A stretch of DNA of 34,112 bases, taken from NCBI GenBank assembly GCA_021827715.1, contig JAKAUO010000050.1:1-34112 (forward strand), read 5' to 3'. Position numbers and translations under genes: made by a program. The notes beneath the pieces are model-generated. The model was not told the DNA's origin. It did not search any database and worked only from the letters and a program-made list of their open reading frames with translations. The stretch's first letter is position 1, and every line of letters begins with the position of its first letter. Positions 1-7,634 of the stretch are shown here, piece by piece. Source of the DNA: a bacterium. GTDB taxonomy: Bacteria > Babelota > Babeliae > Babelales > Babelaceae.

Positions 1-1528
1 CGATCTTTGGTCTAAAATTAATGACACCTTTTGTTTCAGGTTTTCGCCAGAATTGTGAACCGGTGATCGGAAAGGCTGCTAACAATTCACCCGATGAAAT
101 GCTATCCTTAACTGATAAAACAGTAGGCGTGCCAATAGGCAATAATAAAGTATCAATGTTGAATCTTTCTTTAAAGAATTGTATATTTTTACGCGCAACA
201 TAAGGGGTATACTCATCATCCAAAATTACGTCTTTAATTTCTCGGCCCTTCATTTCTGGAGATTTGTTAGCATTTTTGATAGCAAGTAAAATTCCGGTTC
301 TGACCCTGTCTCCCATGATAAAATTACTTTTAGAAAGATCCAATGATGACCCTATATAGATTTTTTTTTCAGCAAAATTAAGGTTTTCTTGGGTGGCCGC
401 CATTTCGATGCCAACATTAATTTCAAAGCTTTTGACCATTTTAAAAGTATCCTGAGTAAAGCGATTCCTGGCAAAGAGTTCTATAAAACTTGAAGCGATT
501 TCTGATCCGAAAATAATAACCGCAAAAGCATCATCAGTTACCTTAAAAAAGGAATTAAAAAGTGTTGTTGGTGCGGAAAAAATGCGCCACACCGTTGCCG
601 CACCAACTGGCTCTAAAAGCATGAGCGGCTTGATGTTCTGCATTTTTATTGTAGGGTCAAAGTTTTGAATAAGTATAGTGGTATAAGCAAATTTGCCGGG
701 TTCATTCTTTTTCAAATTCCACATTGATACGGTATTATTTTTTAAGGTATAAAAAAAATCATCTACCTTGTTTTCATGGGTATCATAATTAAATTTTTGT
801 AAGGCGGTAATTTTTAAGAGATTATGAGGGTCTTCTTTATAATTCACATAGAATGCAGAGGGCAATATAGTAATAAATCTTTTTAAAAGCGCTATAACTT
901 TATTTTTAGATTTGCGATAAATGATATCAAGCTGTTGTATTAATTCACCGTCCAGCCAGAGCTCATCTTGGTCATAATCGCTTTTTAAATAAAATACTTT
1001 ATCAGGGTTTTGTTCCATTAAAAGAAGTATCACAAAGAGTGTTTGCAATCCATAAGCAGAACGGGCGATAACACTACCATTAAATAGTATATAATAGTGC
1101 GGATCGATAATTTTTAATGATTCATCAATAATGCCCTGTTTTTTTAATTCTTGAAGGTCCCTTATTAATGAATGAAATGCCCCTTGAATGGACCCAAAAA
1201 TAACCATTTTATCATTCTTTTTAACTTGGGTTGCCAGAATGAAGCTTCCCGTGTGATTGCGTTTTTTTTGTTGTAAGGTTACTTTCTCCAGTAATTCTAT
1301 AAAGTATGTTAGAGGAAAGTGTTTCTGTGATTTAAAAAAGAAATCAGCTATGCTTGAGCGCGATTGTTTAAAAAAACTTGAAAAATCTAAATTATCAAAA
1401 TTGTTATTATCTGGCTTAGCGTCTTCAGGATACGTTTTAGATAATGTTTGCAGGCCAAGCAGGGTAAATTTTTCAGCAGCGAGTGTGCCTATTAAAAAAA
1501 GAGCGAAAAGATATCGTTTTAGTATCAT
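1..1528 (-). CDS. Exported fusion: degenerate calcineurin-like phosphoesterase + LivJ-like periplasmic binding domain (C-terminus beyond window)
   Basis: Reading the minus strand from the ATG at 1528, one frame stays open for about 509 codons and runs off the left edge, so the gene is partial. Residues 1-18 are a signal peptide (MILKRYLFALFLIGTLAA). Residues ~108-190 follow the layout of Ser/Thr-phosphatase-type metallophosphoesterases, but the metal ligands are replaced: GSIQG for GDxHG (~112-116), NGSVIARS for GDxVDRG (~150-157) and KSDYD for GNHE (~182-186). From ~390 the sequence resembles type I periplasmic binding proteins of the Leu/Ile/Val family: YIGSSLDLS, GDRVRTGILLAIKNAN, then GREIKDVILDDEYTPYVA and LLLPIGTPT. 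It starts 8 nt after the stop of the channel gene behind AGGGA, so the two are probably co-translated. The phosphatase part is presumably catalytically dead and kept as a fold; the receptor part should bind a small ligand in the periplasm. The domain calls come from motif reading only. Confidence 0.75.
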   Translation of the reverse strand, partial: MILKRYLFALFLIGTLAAEKFTLLGLQTLSKTYPEDAKPDNNNFDNLDFSSFFKQSRSSIADFFFKSQKHFPLTYFIELLEKVTLQQKKRNHTGSFILATQVKKNDKMVIFGSIQGAFHSLIRDLQELKKQGIIDESLKIIDPHYYILFNGSVIARSAYGLQTLFVILLLMEQNPDKVFYLKSDYDQDELWLDGELIQQLDIIYRKSKNKVIALLKRFITILPSAFYVNYKEDPHNLLKITALQKFNYDTHENKVDDFFYTLKNNTVSMWNLKKNEPGKFAYTTILIQNFDPTIKMQNIKPLMLLEPVGAATVWRIFSAPTTLFNSFFKVTDDAFAVIIFGSEIASSFIELFARNRFTQDTFKMVKSFEINVGIEMAATQENLNFAEKKIYIGSSLDLSKSNFIMGDRVRTGILLAIKNANKSPEMKGREIKDVILDDEYTPYVARKNIQFFKERFNIDTLLLPIGTPTVLSVKDSISSGELLAAFPITGSQFWRKPETKGVINFRPKI

Positions 1529-1536
1529 TTTTTTCC

Positions 1537-2631
1537 CTAGAAGAAATGAGTCCCATGGTAAGTGAAGCTTAAGATATACGAAACAATAATGATAAAAGAG
1601 CTAATAAGGAGGCCGTGTACCAGAAGTATTAATGTTTTTTTAGCCTTCATGGATACATTCATTGAAAATATCCCTATTAAAAACAATAAAGCAGCCAGGA
1701 CCAAAAAAATCAGAAAGAAATAATCTGATATCATAAAGTAACCAACTTCTGGCGACATATTTTCAATAACAAATCTAAAAGCAATAAGCCCTGATAAGCT
1801 TGCGCCATTGGCAACCATAATCGAAGAAAAATATTTATAAGGGTCGTAAGAAAAAGAAGTAAGCATAACAATAATAAAGACTACCATGGGCATTAAGAGA
1901 ATTAATGCATATTTTAATCCTGAGCGGCGATAGAGTATAGAAAATTGAACAGCAGGGTGGTAGATATTATATGATTCATTACGTGTATCGATAACTTCTT
2001 CTACATATCCGGTAAGAACTTCTTTGAGTTTTTCAATCCAGCCGAATGATTCTGTTTTTGGCCTGACAATAAATGATTGATTATGTATTTCATACATTAA
2101 TTCTTGTGGCGTAACTTTTTTATTTACAAGAATAAGCTTGATTATATGGTCATCAACAGGAAAGAGTTTATAATTTAATTCTGTTTTAAATCTGACAAGT
2201 ATATCGTAAAACACAAGGAGCCGATTTTTATTCAAGCGACTTCTGGGTGATGATTTATGGATGATATCACCTTTTTCAAATTCAAATTCTGATACGGTAT
2301 CAATGGAAATGGTAGATGGGTCAAATTCAAACCAGATGGTGCCCTCAAATTCATACGTAGCATTTAACATATCAAAGATTCGGTAATTATAAATAGAAAG
2401 GCCCGTTTTTATGGGAATCGGCGCATTATTGGTATTGATCATAGAAGGAATCAATGATTTTATTGAAAATTCTTCTTCGACAGGTGTGGGTTGTTCCACG
2501 GTTATTTTAATTGACAATAACGCTATAGCGCAGGTAATTGATATGGTTATAATATGAAAAAGAAGGCTTATTGGCTTATGCTTTGGGCTTACGTCAGCAA
2601 TAGAAGGGGAAGGTGATTTTTTTTCTTCCAT
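1537..2631 (-). CDS. Pentameric ligand-gated ion channel (Cys-loop/Pro-loop) homologue
   Basis: This 364-residue membrane protein has the pLGIC layout. An N-terminal hydrophobic anchor (~21-43) is followed by a beta-rich extracellular domain (~65-235) containing the Pro-loop signature FPVD at 157-160, without flanking cysteines as in prokaryotic members. Four membrane segments follow: M1 ~239-258 with its conserved proline (LLMPMV), M2 ~266-289, M3 ~301-324 and M4 ~333-355. The M2-M3 stretch IAFRFVIENMSPEVGY matches the pattern of the Gloeobacter channel GLIC (IAFNILVETNLPKTPY) closely. Family knowledge: these form homopentameric cation or anion channels gated by protons or small ligands. The start is supported by AAGGA upstream, embedded in a 12-nt palindrome (2639-2650). 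The next gene downstream encodes a periplasmic-binding-like protein, suggesting a shared sensory role. The N-terminal anchor before the ligand domain is unusual. The ligand is unknown. Confidence 0.8.
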   Translation of the reverse strand: MEEKKSPSPSIADVSPKHKPISLLFHIITISITCAIALLSIKITVEQPTPVEEEFSIKSLIPSMINTNNAPIPIKTGLSIYNYRIFDMLNATYEFEGTIWFEFDPSTISIDTVSEFEFEKGDIIHKSSPRSRLNKNRLLVFYDILVRFKTELNYKLFPVDDHIIKLILVNKKVTPQELMYEIHNQSFIVRPKTESFGWIEKLKEVLTGYVEEVIDTRNESYNIYHPAVQFSILYRRSGLKYALILLMPMVVFIIVMLTSFSYDPYKYFSSIMVANGASLSGLIAFRFVIENMSPEVGYFMISDYFFLIFLVLAALLFLIGIFSMNVSMKAKKTLILLVHGLLISSFIIIVSYILSFTYHGTHFF

Positions 2632-2705
2632 AAAACTTATCCTTAAGGATGCGGTGTGCTTTTAAGACTGACGTTTTTTTGTTTCTCTTGTCAAGAGGTT
2701 TTGTG

Positions 2706-3071
2706 CTATATCGTTTCTAGTATTAATTTTTGTTTTTTAATATCGCCAGTGTAGCGTATTTTTATTGTTGTATGACAAACAGAACTCAAGCTTGCCGTTT
2801 GTGCCGTTGTTAATGCTTTTACTACAATAGTATCAAGACAATCATCATTGTTTGTAGCCATTTTCTGCTTGCCTAATGCAGGAAGGGTAAACGAGCCCCC
2901 TTTTCCGGTAAGAGTATTTTTAATGCCGCCGCCACTTTGCCACGAAACTTCCATAATTTCTTGAGTGGTATTAATAACAGTGTAATAGGTAAATTGATTC
3001 CATAATATCTTTTTCGAATAGTGAGTGTTAAAAAAAAGAAGCAAAGCGAGCGCGTAATATATTTTTTTCAT
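2706..3071 (-). CDS. Small secreted protein, tandem paralog A
   Basis: A 121-residue protein with a signal peptide (MKKIYYALALLLFFNTHYS). No known family was recognised. The mature part looks like a small beta-rich domain with an N-T pair, WQSGGG, an NDDC motif and a second cysteine, suggesting one disulfide. The same landmarks recur in the gene just upstream on the strand (NDT, WKSNG, HDNC, then C), so the two are diverged tandem duplicates. Its ATG overlaps the stop of that neighbour by 4 nt (ATGA) and is preceded by AGGAGAG, so translation is probably coupled. The channel gene starts 74 nt downstream. Confidence 0.7.
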   Translation of the reverse strand: MKKIYYALALLLFFNTHYSKKILWNQFTYYTVINTTQEIMEVSWQSGGGIKNTLTGKGGSFTLPALGKQKMATNNDDCLDTIVVKALTTAQTASLSSVCHTTIKIRYTGDIKKQKLILETI

Positions 3072-3436
3072 AAACTCTCCTGAGGTGCTTCTAGTTTTTC
3101 AAAAGTGATTTTTAATCTTTTATCTAAAGAAATGGTAATAGTAGACGCATCACAAAAAGGCTTTGAGCGAATTTTATATTTTCTTTGTGAATTTATGGGA
3201 TCAAATGCCTCAATAAATAAAATATGTACGCAATTATCGTGATGTGTTTCAATGCATCCTGTGCAGTGACCCCCTGGCAGAAGATCAAAGACGCCACTTT
3301 TGCTTTCTGATGCAAGCCCATTACTCTTCCAGGTAATGCGCAATGGTAAATCCGTGTCATTTACTATATTAAAATTTTTTGAATATGCACCTGCCATGAT
3401 ACAGAATAGAATACTCGTATAGATTGCTTTCTTCAT
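3068..3436 (-). CDS. Small secreted protein, tandem paralog B
   Basis: A 122-residue protein with a signal peptide (MKKAIYTSILFCIMAGAYS). The frame is open 8 codons further upstream, to 3460, but the ATG at 3436 is chosen because AAGGGGGG lies 3-4 nt before it and the signal peptide begins there. The mature protein has a beta-strand pattern and four or five cysteines (CTGC, HDNC, a later C). It shares the W-K/Q-S-N/G, D-x-C and C landmarks with the 121-residue product that follows it, so they look like tandem duplicates. The function is not recognised. It begins 46 nt after the racemase stop, so a common transcript is likely. Confidence 0.7.
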   Translation of the reverse strand: MKKAIYTSILFCIMAGAYSKNFNIVNDTDLPLRITWKSNGLASESKSGVFDLLPGGHCTGCIETHHDNCVHILFIEAFDPINSQRKYKIRSKPFCDASTITISLDKRLKITFEKLEAPQESL

Positions 3437-3482
3437 GATCCCCCCTTTTGAACCAGTCATGCTCAGTATCGCATATAGTATT

Positions 3483-4277
3483 TCAATTTGTCGATACTTT
3501 AAATGATCTTTTTACCAGTTCATTGGCAAGAATTTCCAAAGTGTCCAGTACATGGATCTTTTTTGTTTGATCACAAAGAACTTCTAAGGAATGCGCCTCG
3601 TGTAATAAGGGTAATTCTGTGCAGCCTAAAATAACTCCATCAATGTCATGGGATTTGGCGTAAGAGGCAATAATTTCTCTTAACTGCTGCGCATCGGATA
3701 ACAAAGTATTACCTTCAAGAATATTGTTGATAATGTTGTTAATAGTAACCTGATCGGCAAAGCTTGGTATGATACTTTCAATTGACGAATATGAATAGAG
3801 GTTAAGTCCCAAAGTTGTTTGAGTTCCTAGAATTAAAAGCTTTTTCAGTTTGTTTTCTTTGGCAAAAGCATAGGTATTTTCAGCAATATGTGCAAAACGT
3901 AAAGTAGGCTTGATGCCATCTGGAAGCAAAGTATGGAGTGTATTGCAAGCTATAGCTGAAATTTGTATATTTCCTGAAGAAAACCTATCAAAGCACTGTT
4001 GCAGTTCATTATGGAGCTTTTTCCCATTAATAGTGCGGTCGCTAACAGTTAGCATATCACTAAAGGGATAGCTTATAATAACTATTTCAGGAAAATCTTT
4101 ATCATCTTTGCAGTTATATTTTTTTTGGCATATTTTAATAATTTTTTCATAGAGCTTGCAGCCTGCCATAGGACCGGCCCCACTGACAATGCCAATTTTT
4201 TCGGGTTTAATGGGGCCATGAGCATTACTATTTAAACCCAAGCCAAGTAAGACTATTGTTAATAAAGAACGTATCAT
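3483..4277 (-). CDS. Exported aspartate/glutamate racemase family protein
   Basis: This 264-residue member of the Asp/Glu/hydantoin racemase superfamily interconverts L and D forms of acidic amino acids by a two-base cysteine mechanism. Both catalytic cysteines are present: AIACNT (C111) and LGCTE (C219). The N-terminal IGIVSGAGPMAG is the usual first strand and glycine-rich turn. What is unusual is a signal-peptide-like leader before the domain (MIRSLLTIVLLGLGLNSNAHG). That would place the enzyme in the periplasm, where free amino acids rather than cell-wall precursors would be the substrate. It begins 2 nt after the dehydrogenase stop. The exact substrate (Asp, Glu or a related acid) cannot be told from sequence. 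Confidence 0.85.
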   Translation of the reverse strand: MIRSLLTIVLLGLGLNSNAHGPIKPEKIGIVSGAGPMAGCKLYEKIIKICQKKYNCKDDKDFPEIVIISYPFSDMLTVSDRTINGKKLHNELQQCFDRFSSGNIQISAIACNTLHTLLPDGIKPTLRFAHIAENTYAFAKENKLKKLLILGTQTTLGLNLYSYSSIESIIPSFADQVTINNIINNILEGNTLLSDAQQLREIIASYAKSHDIDGVILGCTELPLLHEAHSLEVLCDQTKKIHVLDTLEILANELVKRSFKVSTN

Positions 4278-4279
4278 TT

Positions 4280-5317
4280 CTATTGCCTGACAATGTTCAT
4301 TGGTTTATTGTTTATAAAATTAATAATATTCTGCGCTGTTATAGAGAGTACCGACTTGGCTGCATCAATTGAATGATAGGCAATATGAGGAGTAACAATA
4401 ACATTTGGCAAACCTATCAACTCATGATTTAATGAGGCTAACTCCCCAGAGGTATCTAATTGATGTTCACATTCTAAAACATCGAGCCCAGCTCCAGCAA
4501 GAGTGCCATTTTTAAGAGCTTCTAGGAGTGGTTTTGTAGCTATAAGCTCGCCCCGAGCAGTATTGATTAATACCGCTTTTTTCTTCATAAGTTCCAGCTT
4601 TTTCTCATCAAGAAGATGATGAGTGTCTTGAGTAAGGGCAGTATGCAGAGTAACTATATCTGACTTTTGCAATAATTCTTGCAGTGGTACATAGGTAACG
4701 CTGTTTTTAGCAGCAAAATCATCATCTGTATTTCGTGAATGGGCAAGAATTTGCATTTGAAAGGCTTGGGCGATTTTAATGACATTTTTGCCTATATTTC
4801 CGGTTCCAATAACCCCAAGCGTTTTTCCTTTTAGATCAAACCCTGGCAGAAGGGTAGCATTAAAGTCTGGTTTTTCAATAAGCGCACGATTATGTTCACG
4901 TATCTTACGGGAAAGATTCAAAATTAACCCGAAGGTAAGTTCTGCAACACTTTGGGACGCATAATTTGGTACGTTTGCAACTGCAATATTTTTTCCGCGG
5001 GCATGCGTATGATCAATATGATCATAGCCCGTTGATCGCGCAGCGATCAATCTAAGGTTTGGTAATTTATCAATTATCCCTGAGGGAACCAGAGAAAAAG
5101 AAACTGAAATGACCTCAGCTGATTCATAGCGCGAAACATTTGAATCATTTAACTTTTCAGAGCTAAAGGTTAATGTTGTGCCAGTTTCTTTAAAATAGCC
5201 TCTAAAAGTATCAACCTCTTCTTGATTTGTTTCAAAAAAAACTATTTTCCCGCTTTCTTGAGCAGAAAGTGATGCTATTGATAATACATTTACGAGCAAT
5301 TGCTTTTTAGCGTTCAT
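4280..5317 (-). CDS. D-isomer-specific 2-hydroxyacid dehydrogenase with export-like leader
   Basis: A 345-residue member of the D-2-hydroxyacid dehydrogenase family, which uses NAD(H) to interconvert 2-keto acids and D-2-hydroxy acids such as D-lactate. The Rossmann motif GTGNIG is at 171-176. The catalytic arginine is R255 (NTARGE), the glutamate probably E284 in LDVLECEH, and the histidine H311 (TPHIAYHS). The fold normally starts at the first strand, here GKIVFFE at ~23; the 22 residues before it (MNAKKQLLVNVLSIASLSAQ) look like a signal peptide. An exported NAD-dependent enzyme would be odd, so the leader could instead be a cytosolic extension, but no other start codon is available near the domain. 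It is the first gene of the minus-strand cluster and diverges from the gene at 5478. Confidence 0.85.
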   Translation of the reverse strand: MNAKKQLLVNVLSIASLSAQESGKIVFFETNQEEVDTFRGYFKETGTTLTFSSEKLNDSNVSRYESAEVISVSFSLVPSGIIDKLPNLRLIAARSTGYDHIDHTHARGKNIAVANVPNYASQSVAELTFGLILNLSRKIREHNRALIEKPDFNATLLPGFDLKGKTLGVIGTGNIGKNVIKIAQAFQMQILAHSRNTDDDFAAKNSVTYVPLQELLQKSDIVTLHTALTQDTHHLLDEKKLELMKKKAVLINTARGELIATKPLLEALKNGTLAGAGLDVLECEHQLDTSGELASLNHELIGLPNVIVTPHIAYHSIDAAKSVLSITAQNIINFINNKPMNIVRQ

Positions 5318-5418
5318 ATTTTACCTATTTTTAACTTGCATAATGGAAGGTTCATGGGTGCCATTTATAATTATATTACGCCAATAAGAGTTCCAAGTCA
5401 AATATATTTATTGACAAT

Positions 5419-5446
5419 TTGAAATTATATATTTTAAACTTATAAT
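5419..5446 (+). promoter_or_regulatory. Sigma70-type promoter for the 5478 gene
   Basis: TTGAAA (5419-5424) and a perfect TATAAT (5441-5446) are separated by 16 nt in the AT-rich divergent gap. They would start transcription about 25 nt before the ATG at 5478, which has AAAGG 5 nt upstream. A nearby TTGACA at 5411 is badly spaced for the same -10. Confidence 0.6.
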
Positions 5447-5477
5447 TAAGTAAATATAGTTACATTAAAAGGTTTTT

Positions 5478-7622
5478 ATGGAATTAATTAAACATTTTAT
5501 CTGGTTATTTGTGGTACTATGTCCTCTTTTGGCAAATTTTCACCTTGCTTCTATGCAAAGAGCGGCAAATTCTGTGCCGCGGCTTAGCAAGCAGGTCTCG
5601 CGACTTGCGCAGCCTGCTGTTCTGGGGGGTTCTCCTGGGCAAGGTATGAAACCTGTTCTTAAAGGAGCTTCTGTAGTATCTGTTGCAATGCCTGAAAAGG
5701 CAAGTGTGGCCGCACAGCGTTCTGGGTTGGCCGGCATGCGTAATTATACCGATTACCCGAGCTTAACTGCAGTTGATATGCTTACAGAAGAGGCTCCTGA
5801 AAAAGAGACTCTTTCCCGAGCCGCAGTGGCCCTATGGCGCACAACGCAACAAAAAAATGGTCCTGAAGCAGAAATCATAGAGATTGAAGCAAGGCTAAAT
5901 CGCTTAAAGGGGTATCTTGATGCAAAAATTAATATAAAAGAGGAACTTGAAAACATAAAAACAGGATCCGATTTGTATAATTTTTTTACTATGATCAGAG
6001 ATCGGTATTGGAATCGCGGCTCGTATGAAATTTTTACCCCACATGATCTAGTGGCTACCTTGGATTATTTAAAAAATAATAATGAAAAAACAGTTTTCTT
6101 AAATATCTTTAATAATTTATTTGAAAGTCTTAATAAAGTAACTACCACTTATAATGGCACCGTTGAAAATGGCACATTTTTTGGCAAAGATTTAAAAAAA
6201 GAATTAACCGAATGGTTTGTGAAAAATCCGGACTATTCAGTTGCTTTTATACAAACGCTTCCAGGTTACCTATATTCTGATAATTATTCTGAAGACTTTA
6301 TTTTATCGGTGATAGATTGCGTATTGCCATCGTGTGAAAAGTTAATTAATCACAATAATCATAGAGAAGAAATTCTTAATTTTTTTGAAATGCTTACCCA
6401 TTTAGCGCAAGGCAACAAGCATCTTCTTCAAGAAATAACATTAAAACTTAACCCCCAAGAATACCCGGCTATTGTTAAACAGCTTAAAGATTTTAATCAA
6501 AGTCTACCAGCGAAAGAACTTTTATTTATTCGTCATGAATATGAAAAAGAATTGGATGAATTAAAAAAAATGCATGAAAGAAATAAAGAAAAATTACATG
6601 AACATATGCAAAATCCATTGGTGATATCAAGTCGCCATTTTCACAAACTATATGCTCGCGCGCCAGAAGAAATTACAAAAATTAAAAATTCAGAGAGTTA
6701 TAATCAACTTATTGATGCATTGGAAGCTGCAGTTTCTTTGAATAATCATGGATATTACACGTTCTTCCATGGTCAGCAAAATGGATATGCTCTTTTAAGT
6801 GATATAGGAACAGAGCTTCTCTATCGATTAGTCGAATTGCCAAAACCTACTGATTTTAACTTTTTGCGCTTCAGGAAAAATGATTTCAAGAGAACAGAAG
6901 TATCTTCTGAAGATGCTGTTTCTTCAACACTGCAAGAACAGCGTCAACTTATGCAGTCACAAAACTCAGGAATGGGTGAAAACTTCATGGCGCTTAATCT
7001 TTTTGCCTTTGCAGGTTTTGGAGTAAATGGCACCTATATTCCAGAATATCTGGAATCAAAATATAATGTACGGCCATTTCATCTAGATTTATTCGATTCA
7101 GCTTTGTCAAATTTAGATATTCCAGATGATATAACCAATAAAGTTGCCCCTTTATTTAAAAAACTCTTAGAAAAAAATGAAAGGGCGCATCCTACGGGCA
7201 GACTTATTCTTGTCGCGGTTCCTTCTAATATTGTTAATGAACGGTTATATCTTTTCAAATGGGTGGGTAACTTTATTGATAGTATGAGACTTCCTGAAAC
7301 TATCGATAAAAAAATTGAAAGTCTTTCAACCAAGCCGAACCAGACATTTGAAGATCTTAATAACTTTCATTGCGTAATGCCCATGACGCCAGCTGGAGCA
7401 CTTAATCCCTACAATGATATCAAGGTTTTAAATTTTGATAGTCCTATACCCGCAAGCCTTTCAGAAGAAATTAAAACTATGAAGCAGAAATTGATTAATG
7501 AGATCATTAATGGACTAAAAAAAGAGGGCAAGTTTGAACAAGTAAGCAAACGAGCGCGTGATTATTTCAACTTTTTAAAAGAAGTTCACGAGTCGGAAGA
7601 AAAAGAGCTTACCCGTAAGTAA
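5478..7622 (+). CDS. Large secreted protein of unknown function
   Basis: A 714-residue protein with a signal peptide (MELIKHFIWLFVVLCPLLANFHLA). It is not assigned to a family. A Ser/Ala/Pro-rich linker (~25-90) leads into a mostly alpha-helical region with charged helices (~130-400, e.g. EYEKELDELKKMHERNKEKL). A more globular part begins around the landmark GYYTFFHGQQNGYALL (~425) and has FNFLRFR shortly after. The end is again lysine/glutamate rich. The YTFFHGQ landmark loosely recalls the first strand of some ADP-ribosyltransferase-like folds, but no catalytic triad could be traced, so this is not claimed. It stands alone behind its own promoter and converges on the amidase gene. A role as an exported effector or surface factor is inference only. 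Confidence 0.75.
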   Translation: MELIKHFIWLFVVLCPLLANFHLASMQRAANSVPRLSKQVSRLAQPAVLGGSPGQGMKPVLKGASVVSVAMPEKASVAAQRSGLAGMRNYTDYPSLTAVDMLTEEAPEKETLSRAAVALWRTTQQKNGPEAEIIEIEARLNRLKGYLDAKINIKEELENIKTGSDLYNFFTMIRDRYWNRGSYEIFTPHDLVATLDYLKNNNEKTVFLNIFNNLFESLNKVTTTYNGTVENGTFFGKDLKKELTEWFVKNPDYSVAFIQTLPGYLYSDNYSEDFILSVIDCVLPSCEKLINHNNHREEILNFFEMLTHLAQGNKHLLQEITLKLNPQEYPAIVKQLKDFNQSLPAKELLFIRHEYEKELDELKKMHERNKEKLHEHMQNPLVISSRHFHKLYARAPEEITKIKNSESYNQLIDALEAAVSLNNHGYYTFFHGQQNGYALLSDIGTELLYRLVELPKPTDFNFLRFRKNDFKRTEVSSEDAVSSTLQEQRQLMQSQNSGMGENFMALNLFAFAGFGVNGTYIPEYLESKYNVRPFHLDLFDSALSNLDIPDDITNKVAPLFKKLLEKNERAHPTGRLILVAVPSNIVNERLYLFKWVGNFIDSMRLPETIDKKIESLSTKPNQTFEDLNNFHCVMPMTPAGALNPYNDIKVLNFDSPIPASLSEEIKTMKQKLINEIINGLKKEGKFEQVSKRARDYFNFLKEVHESEEKELTRK

Positions 7623-7628
7623 GCTCTT
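7603..7628. terminator. Bidirectional-looking stem-loop between convergent genes
   Basis: A perfect 10-bp inverted repeat (AAGAGCTTAC / GTAAGCTCTT, 6-nt loop) overlaps the TAA of the plus-strand gene. It lies just past the stop of the minus-strand amidase (7635). Read on the minus strand it is followed by TTTTCTTC, a passable U-tract; on the plus strand the tail is only AATAAATTA. Confidence 0.5.
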
Positions 7629-7634
7629 AATAAA

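Noticed and set aside
1257-1565. 102-codon plus-strand frame
   Set aside because: It is the antisense of the exported phosphoesterase/receptor gene, which is open throughout and has a signal peptide and recognisable domains.
5411-5446. TTGACA at 5411 as the -35 for the 5478 promoter
   Set aside because: The spacing to TATAAT is 24 nt; TTGAAA at 5419 with 16 nt is far better.
6740-6900. ADP-ribosyltransferase-like fold in the 714-residue secreted protein
   Set aside because: The YTFFHGQ segment is suggestive, but no convincing downstream catalytic residues were found, so no function is assigned.
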